Positions 56,671 through 64,000 of a DNA stretch of 64,000 nt are shown here, piece by piece. The DNA comes from Saccharum officinarum (Eukaryota; Streptophyta; Magnoliopsida; Poales; Poaceae). The notes beneath the pieces are model-generated. The model saw only the letters and a program-made list of their open reading frames with translations. It was not told the origin of the DNA and searched no databases. Numbering within the stretch: the stretch's first letter is position 1; every line of letters starts with the position of its first letter. Position numbers and translations under genes: made by a program. The DNA lies in assembly GCA_020631735.1 (NCBI GenBank), contig CM036223.1, positions 6,548,191 through 6,612,190 of the forward strand, in the 5' to 3' direction.

Positions 56671-58593
56671 ATGGCAGGATCTCTGACGGACTTCAATGAG
56701 TGCGTATTCAAGGGCGAGCTTATAATGTTCATGACTGAACAACGCAATCTTTTGACCGAGCTGACGCGCAACGTGAACAATCTGGTCACCCGCATTGAAC
56801 AGCTTGAGCAACGCCCTCCACCTCATCGTGCTGATGATGAAGATGCGGATGCTTTTGGTGATGAAGATGCGGATGCTGACGGTGATGCCCATCGCCGCCT
56901 CAACTTCAACCGTCGCGATATGAGAGGTAATAATCATGGTAATAATGATCATTTTGCTAAAATTAAATTTAGCATTCCTCCTTTTACTGGTAATGTTGAT
57001 CCAGAGGCATATTTAGATTGGGAACTTGTTGTTCAACAAAAAATTGATTCTCATAATGTTCCTGCTGAGCATAGAGTTAGACTTGCTACTAGTGAGTTTA
57101 CTAACTTTGCTTTGTTCTGGTGGAGTGATCTTTGCAATGCTAATAATGCTGCTGCTGTGCCTCAAACTTGGAATGCTTTAAAGCAACGTATGAAATCTCG
57201 TTTTGTTCCTCCTTATTACCAACGTGATTTACGTTTGAAACTACAAACTTTAAAATAAGGTGATAAAGGAGTAGAAGCATACTATCAAGAATTGCTTATT
57301 TGTTTAGCCCGTTGTGGTATAAATGAAGATGATAATGATGCTAGTGCTAGATTTTTTGGTGGTTTAAACCATGATATACAGAACATACTTGATTACAAAG
57401 AATGGTGTAATTTTTCCCAATTGTATCATCTTGCTATTAAGGCAGAACGAGAAGTACAGAGACGCAAACAACATTATCCTTTCAGGTCTAACAATGGCAG
57501 GAATTTTTAGCAACATTCTGAGCCAGAGTTGCCCAAGCTTCCTGTTGCATCACAGCCATCTACACCTCTATTTTCTTCTAGGGTAAGTAAATTGTCTAAT
57601 GTGCAGAAGAAAGGTGCCACTCCAGGTGCTTCTACTAGCTCCTCCTCATCCAGCTCTAAAATCATTTGCCACCGATACAAAGGCATGGGACATGTCATGA
57701 AGGATTGCCCCAGTCGTCGCGCTTTCATTGCTACCGAGGATGGATATGTAAGTGCTAGTGATGTTGAAGATGATTTAGCCCTTGCTGCTAACATTGATGC
57801 AGATTCCACCGAGGGCGATCAAGACAAGGAGGCCATCATCATTGACTTTGTGGTTGCTGCCGCAGACTACCCTAGCCTTCTTGTGCAGCGTGTGTTGAGT
57901 ACACGTGTGGGACATGAAGAAGAGATGAAGATCCAATGAAATAATTTGTTCCACATGTATTTCATTGTGCAGGGTTGTCGTGTTCTCACTATCATTGATA
58001 GCGGGAGTTGTAACAACTTGTTGAGTTCAGATTTGGTTGAGAAGCTTGGCTTGCCCACACGACAACATTCGTATCCATATAAACTTCAATGGTTCAATAA
58101 TAATGGTAAGACTAAGGTAACTAAATTAGCACGCAATAGCTTTTTCACAAGCTCTTATCATGATATTGCTAATTTTGATGTTGTCCCTATGCAAGCTTGT
58201 TCCATTTTGTTAGGTCACCCAAGGGAATTTGATAATGATGCTTTACACCATGGTAGAACTAATACATACACTATCATACATAAGGACAAGAAAATTACAT
58301 TGTTGTCTTTGTCTCCTATGGATATTATTAAACATACTAATGAGATTAAAAATAAACCTCCAATAGACATTGCTAAAAATAATGGGATTAAGTAAAAAGG
58401 AGGTGCTTTTCTTGCTACAACTTCTGCTACTGCTGAGTTATGTGATAATCCTGATGCACCATGTTATACTATGTTTTGTCAACCTATTATGTCTGGTGCA
58501 TTGCCTGCTGTCACTAACCTTTTGCAGGAGTTCGTTGATGATGGGATGAAGTCGAGGACGACTCCAATTCTAGAAGGAGGGGATGATGAGGAC
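56671..58593 (+). pseudogene. CRM-like gypsy gag-protease fused to the end of pol by an internal deletion
   Basis: One continuous frame starts at ATG 56671. Gag (ECVFKGELIMFMTEQRNLLT, FSIPPFTGNVDPEAYLDWEL, NALKQRMKSRFVPPYYQRDL) is followed by a nucleocapsid knuckle CHRYKGMGHVMKDC, whose second Cys is Tyr. The protease has IIDSGSCNNLLSSDLVEKLG. After ALPAVTNLLQEFVD, the text that normally leads into reverse transcriptase, the sequence jumps at about 58534-58545 to DGMKSRTTPILEGGDDED, the extreme C-terminus that runs into the 3' LTR. RT, RNase H, integrase and chromodomain are missing, yet the frame is kept. Premature stops are TAA 57256, TAG 57508, TGA 57937 and TAA 58393. Confidence 0.8.
58584..58593 (+). 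repeat. First 10 bp of the CRM-like 3' LTR
   Basis: TGATGAGGAC repeats the start of the 5' LTR right after the purine-rich AGAAGGAGGGGA. The next base belongs to the Sirevirus LTR, so nearly all of the 3' LTR is missing. Confidence 0.55.
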
Positions 58594-59393
58594 GCGCTGG
58601 AGAAATGACCGGACGCGCTGGAGAAATGACCGGACGCCACAGTGCCAGCGTCCGGTTAGAGTCCAGTAAGCTCCCTGAACGACCGGACGCGTCCGATCGA
58701 CTGTGACCGGACGCGCTTCGCGTTCGATCATCAAACTGAAATACGCGCAGACACTGAACACTGACCGGACGCGTCCGGTCAAGCAAAGACCGCGTCCGGT
58801 TCAGCGTCCGATCGCCTCTGTGACCTCTGTTCGCCTCCGTTTCTTTTCCAGACTTCCGGCGTAGTGGAAAATAGTCATTTCAATTCCTCGAAAACATCTG
58901 AATCCCGCCTCGCAAGCTCGGCGGGAGAGGGAGAGGACCCCAAACCCTCTATACCGCTCAAACTCCACTGCCTTCGCAAACGTGCTAACACCACCAAGTG
59001 ATCTCGTCATGTGTGAGTGTGTTAGCATTTTCACAATCATTTTTCGAGGCGATATTAGTTCTATCCAAATGCATATGATTATGAAATGCACACCTAGAGG
59101 CACTTAGGAGTTCAATAGTCGCGTCATTCCCCTCTTTATAGTACGGCTATCTATCCTATAATGTAACCACACCCACTAGGTGTCTTGGTTATTAAAACAT
59201 AACCCTTAAGCATATACCTTTGCCTTGATCACGTAGGGTTGCGTCTAAATCCAAGTGTGGCCATCATGATCACCATGTCCATCTTGCCACCAACCTTGGA
59301 ATGTACTAATCCTCATATGCTACATACAACTTAGGCATAGGATTAGTACTTAGCCATTGTCACTAATTACCAACACTAAACATAGGACTTTCA
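58594..59393 (-). mobile_element. Sirevirus 3' LTR, truncated at its distal end
   Basis: On the minus strand it begins TGAAAGTCCTATG at 59393, directly after the polypurine tract. It runs to a junction with the CRM-like element at about 58593. It contains the perfect 18-bp palindrome GACCGGACGCGTCCGGTC (near 58762) and related half sites, and matches the LTR at 1-1228. Compared with that copy, at least 200 bp of the distal part is missing. Confidence 0.8.
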
Positions 59394-59405
59394 ATCTCCC
59401 CCTTG
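59394..59405 (-). promoter_or_regulatory. Sirevirus polypurine tract
   Basis: The complement reads CAAGGGGGAGAT immediately before the LTR start. Four more CTCCCCC or CTCCCCCT copies follow in the spacer. Confidence 0.8.
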
Positions 59406-60514
59406 TTGGTAATTGGTGACAAACCTTTCACAAAGATACTATAATAAAATTTTGATTGAACCCATGTCACATTGTCCAAGTATATTACCATGTGTAAGAA
59501 TTATGGACATGTGATCATGAATTCAAATTGATAGCAATGGCTCCCCCTACATGTATGCTATATGTTTGGATTTTGGAAGCATACATGTTAGATGGGAAAA
59601 TATAGGAGCATTGACTATCAATAGGTGCTAAGTGTTTAAGATTATAGACCTTTGAAGCGTGATACCATCGGAGTAGCGATAAACACCATCTTAGCACCTT
59701 GTGTAGTTAGATTCCACTTGGAAAAGCACAAACATAACTAGAAACCTCGTGAGATCAACATTATAAGCAAGGCTCTAGTACCACTTTGAAAAACATGAAG
59801 CAAGAAAAATCTAACTACTTCCTATTCATGCTAGTACCTCAATACATCATTCAAATTATACTAGCAAGTCACCACACAAGCAAAGTATCGGAGAAAAAGA
59901 AATGCATAACCATGCATCATACATATGAAGTGCACATGTAGATGGAACATTCATATTTAAGAGCTTGCTCCCCCTACTTGTGTGCTCAAAATTATCTTTG
60001 TGAACAACATTTTTCTCCCCCATTGTGCTTCTCCTTCTTTGAGTTCTATCTTTGTGAACAATAATTTCTCCCCCTTTGGCACCAATGACCACAAGGGACC
60101 AATTTTAGATAGATTATCATGTTAAATTATGGGGTGAGGATCAAGTTTGTGATTCAACCTAGATTGCTTGCATAAATAAAATGCTTCGGTTTGATCCAAG
60201 GGCAAGCTTCTTCACACCTTACTAGAAGGGTTATCATGCACCATGTTGAAGCAAATATTTAGACAAGTTTTCTAGATTAAACACTTTGGATCACAAGCTA
60301 CTTAAACAAGTTATATGCTACCACTAGATCATACAAGTCATGGAAACAATAGTGGCACCATATAAACTTTAAATTCATTTGATTTTCATAAATGAGCCTA
60401 AAACATGTAAATTATGACTAGATGCACTAAACAAGTCCTTAGCATAGAATGTATGACATGTCAACCAATTATACCTTGGGGCTTGAAGGAGAGGCATGTC
60501 ATATATGGGGTGCA
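59406..60514 (-). other. Sirevirus spacer between pol and 3' LTR, with repeated PPT motifs
   Basis: No env-like frame is seen. CTCCCCC(T) (AGGGGGAG on the element's sense strand) occurs near 59540, 59970, 60016 and 60070 in addition to the main tract. Multiplied polypurine tracts before the 3' LTR are a described feature of Sireviruses. Confidence 0.7.
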
Positions 60515-63500
60515 TCAACTCATGTTGGAGAAGTCAAGTATGTTCAACTCATTCTTTAGCTTGTGAAATCTCTTCTCATCAAGTGGCTTGGTGAATAGAT
60601 CGGCTAGTTGATCTTCGGTGCCCACACTCTCAATAGCAATGTCACCCTTTTGTTGATGATCTCTAATAAAGTGATGGCGAACATCAATATGCTTTGTTCT
60701 TTGATGTTGAACCAGATTGTTGGTTAGCTTCACAGCACTTTCATTATCACATAGCAATGGCACATTCTTGAAGTTGATTCCAAAATCTTTCAATGTTGCC
60801 TTCTTGGATGACCATGAGACAAGTGATCTTCCCAACAATTGACAAGTCCCGGAGGTGCTTTTTCTCTCAATTTTGTCACCGGCATAGTCGGAATCCAAAT
60901 ATCCAACTAGCTCAAAGCTTGCACCTTTAGGATACCACAATCCAACATCTTATGTAAGCTTTAAGTACCTCAATATTCTTTTTGTTGCCTTCAAATGACT
61001 TTCTCTTGGTGAGGCTTGAAATCTTGCACACATGCATACACTAAACATCACATCGGGCCTTGATGCCGTCACATAGAGTAGGCTACCAATCATTGATCTA
61101 TATAGCTTTTGATCCACCATGTTGCCATTCTTGTCACTATCCAAACTTCCACTAGTGCTCATTGGAGTAGTGATTCCTTTTGCATCTTCCATACCAAACT
61201 TCTTTAGCATATCTTTTATGTATTTGGTTTGGCTTACAAATGTTCCTTCCTTCATTTGTTTAATTTGAAGTCCAAGAAAGAAACTAAGTTCACCAATCAT
61301 TGACATTTCAAATTCCTTTGCCATCATTTTCCCAAACTCATCACAATAATCTTGATTGGTTGAACCGAATATGATATCATCAACATATATTTACAACACA
61401 AACAAGTCTTTCCCAATCTTCTTGGTGAATAGTGTTGTATCAACTTTGCCCATGACAAATCCTTTGGATAGTAAGAAATCTCTTAATCTTTCATACCATG
61501 CTCTAGGTGCTTGCTTCAATCCATACAAAGCTTTTCTCAACTTGTATACATGGTTGGGTTTCTTGTCATCTTCAAAACCGGGAGGTTGCTCCACATACAC
61601 CTCCTCTTGAATGTACCCATTGAGAAATGCACTCTTCACATCCATTTGATATAGCTTGATATTATGAGCACAAGCATAGGCAAGTAAGATCCTAATTGCT
61701 TCCAATCTTGCAACCGGGGCATAAGTTTCACCAAAGTCAAGACCCTCTATTTGTGTGTAACCTTGAGCCACTAATCTTGCTTTATTCCTTACTACTATCC
61801 CATCTTGATCTTGCTTGTTGCGAAAGACCCATCTTGTTCCAATGATATTGTGATCCTTAGGCCTTTCAACTAGTTCCCATACTTTATTTCTCTTGAAGTT
61901 GTTGAGCTCTTCATGCATTGCATTTACCCAATCTGGATCTCTCAATGCTTTATCAATGTCCTTGGGTTCTTCCATTGACACAAAAGAAGAGTGAGCATAA
62001 AATGATGTCAATCTTGATCTAGTTTGAACTCCCCTTTGTATGTCACCAATGATGGAATCTAATGGATGGTCTCTTGCAATGTTAGTTGGTTGAAGCACTT
62101 AGACTTGATTGCTTGGATATTGATGTTGATCATGAGTTGGAGATGATGAACTAGCCACTTATTGATCTTGTTGCACTTGAGATGATGTACTAGCTTGATT
62201 TTGCATTAGAGAACCACTAGCTTGTGTAATTGGACTTTGGAGCACTTGATCTTTGTTGTCATCCACATCAATCACTTGCTTTGGCCTAATGTCACCAATA
62301 TCCATTTCTTTCATAGCATTGGTCAATTGAGTTCCTCTCACATCATCCAAGTTATCTTCTTCATTTTGAGAACCATTGGTTTCATCAAACTCAACATCAT
62401 ACACTTCTTCAAGTTGACCACTAGCCAAATTCCAAACTCTATAAGCTTTGCTAGTAGTTGAGTAACTAAGTAAGAATCCTTCATCACATTTCTTTTCAAA
62501 CTTGCTCAATCTAGTGCCCTTCTTCAAGATGTAGCATTTGCAACCAAATACCCAAAAATATGCAATGTTGGGCTTTCTTCCATTTAAGATCTCATATGGT
62601 GTCTTCTCTAGAAACTTGTGGCAATAGAGGCGGTTGTTATAGAAGCAAGCCGTGTTAATTGCTTCGGCCCAAAATGAATGACTCACATTATACTCATTCA
62701 ACATTGATCTTGCCATATCAATTAAGGTTCTATTCTTCCTCTCAACTAAGCCATTTGATTGAGGTGTATACTTGGCTGAGAATTGATGTTTGATTCCAAG
62801 CTCATCACACAGCTCATCAACTCTTGTGTTTCTAAACTCACTTCCATTGTCACTTCTTACTTTCTTGATTGTGGTTTCAAACTCATTTTGTACTCTCTTG
62901 ATGAACTTCTTGAATATGTCAAATACATCACTCTTGTCCCCAAGAAAGAATACCCATGTATATCTAGTGAAATCATCCACAATCACAAAGCTATACTTGT
63001 TGCCACCAATACTTGTGTATGTAGTTGGCCCAAACAGATCCATGTGCAACAACTCAAATGCCTTGGAAGTACTCATAATGCTTTTCAATGGATGAGTGTT
63101 GCCTACTTGCTTTCTGGCTTGACATGCACTACATAGCTTATCTTTCTCAAATGTGACATCCTTCAAGCCTCTAACTAAGTCATGCTTCACTAACTTGTTC
63201 AATTGCTTCATGCCAACATGACTAAGTCTTCTATGCCATAACCAACCCATACTTGATTTGGTGAGCAAGCATGTTAAAAGTTGAGTGTCACTAGCATTAA
63301 AATCAACCAAGTATAGATTATCATATCTAAAACCCTTGAAGATCAAATTAGAGCCATCAACACTAACTATCTCCACATCATCAACATCAAATATGCATTT
63401 GAAACCGAGATCACATAATTAAGCAACCGAGAGAAGATTGAAGTTTAACTTTTCAACTAAGAGCACATTAGAAATGCTATGATCATTTGAGATTGCAATC

Positions 63501-64000
63501 CTTTCAAGAGCCTTTACATCACTCTTGCTATTGTCACCAAATGTGATGCTATCAATGCCACTATCATTTGATTTGAGAGAGTTGAACATTCTTGAATCAC
63601 CGGTCATATGTTGAGAGCACCCACTATCAAGCACCCAATGCCTTCCTCCGGCCTTGTAATTTACCTACAAAATAATTTAATGTCTTTTAGGTACGTATAC
63701 TTGCTTGGGTCCTTGGAGGTTAGTCACTAAGCTCTTTGGTACCCAAATGGCCTTCTTCTTTACACCCACAATTGGTGTACCAACAAACTTAGCATGCACA
63801 CCTTTCTCACCCTTGGTAAGCACATAACAAGAATCAAAAGGAATGTAAGGTACATTAGCATTTTTCTTGTTCTTGTTCATTTTGTTGCAATTAATCTCTA
63901 GATGCCCAACTTGCTTGCATCTATTGCAATAACGACCATTGCCCTTCACAAAGCGAGACTTTGGAGTAGCAAAGGCCGCCTTGCCCTTCTTGAGAGTATA
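60515..64000 (-). pseudogene. Sirevirus (copia) Gag-Pol polyprotein, stop-riddled, continues off the window
   Basis: Everything lies in one minus-strand frame. Nucleocapsid knuckle CNRCKQVGHLEINC (near 63925-63885). Protease VLDSGCSQHMTG (near 63630). Integrase with HHCC (HRRLSH...CSAC) and catalytic Asp/Asp/Glu at codons near 63040, 62851 and 62743, the last two separated by 35 residues. RT with [20 protein letters not shown] and IYVDDIIFGS (near 61390-61360). RNase H with DSDYAGDK and LCDNESAVKL, ending at a natural stop at 60515. Premature stops lie at 63677, 63665, 63419, 62159, 62099, 61391 and 60950. An in-frame loss of roughly 27 codons at about 60797 joins SWSSKK to ATLKDFG and removes the RNase H region carrying its catalytic Glu. 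Confidence 0.88.

Overview
This is nuclear DNA from a grass, most likely a panicoid (Andropogoneae or Paniceae). The evidence is Sirevirus LTRs packed with GACCGGACGCG palindromes, Helitron ends of the type described in maize, Tat gypsy elements with an antisense gene, Stowaway MITEs, and grass-style SD-type receptor kinase, TRM/DUF4378 and DUF247 genes. The species cannot be named from sequence alone. The window is mostly transposable elements, with two apparently intact host genes, both on the minus strand, and one broken host gene.

Layout. 1-4.6 kb: a Sirevirus-type LTR, the 3' end of a Tat gypsy element (antisense gene remnant plus LTR with TATA box), a small minus-strand Helitron and a decayed copia 3' end. 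4.6-9.6 kb: an intact, intronless G-type lectin receptor kinase (5477-8038). Its upstream region carries an 845-bp TIR transposon, and a second diverged copy of that upstream region lies downstream of the gene. 9.6-19.6 kb: a TRM-like DUF4378 gene (15702-19036, four exons). Its 3' UTR is split by a complete copia element with 116-bp LTRs and a GGTAC target duplication. 19.6-25.5 kb: a Helitron, then a ruined CACTA (Ptta/En-Spm) element with a dense array of CACGTG-type subterminal repeats, a LINE-like tail and another CACTA fragment. 25.5-34.7 kb: Helitrons joined head to tail, with Stowaway and hAT MITEs and exon-like scraps inside. 34.9-36.5 kb: a DUF247 pseudogene.

The most important structural fact is that 25634-37052 is repeated almost exactly at 37153-48552, on either side of exactly 100 Ns. 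One copy ends at the gap and the other begins at it, and each copy carries most of its small deletions near its own gap-side end. I read this as two overlapping contig ends placed side by side without being merged. The Helitron array and DUF247 pseudogene should therefore be counted once.

48.6-64 kb: AT-rich DNA with a 4.2-kb gypsy (Del/Tekay-like) solo LTR. Next comes a CRM-like gypsy element that keeps its 5' LTR, gag and protease but has lost RT, RNase H and integrase. It abuts a minus-strand Sirevirus (3' LTR, multiplied polypurine tracts, RNase H to gag) that runs off the right edge.

I found no coherent new multi-gene system. The most useful second looks are the false duplication, the head-to-tail Helitrons, the G-box-like CACTA repeats, the frame-preserving CRM deletion, and decay by stop codons without frameshifts in three retrotransposons.
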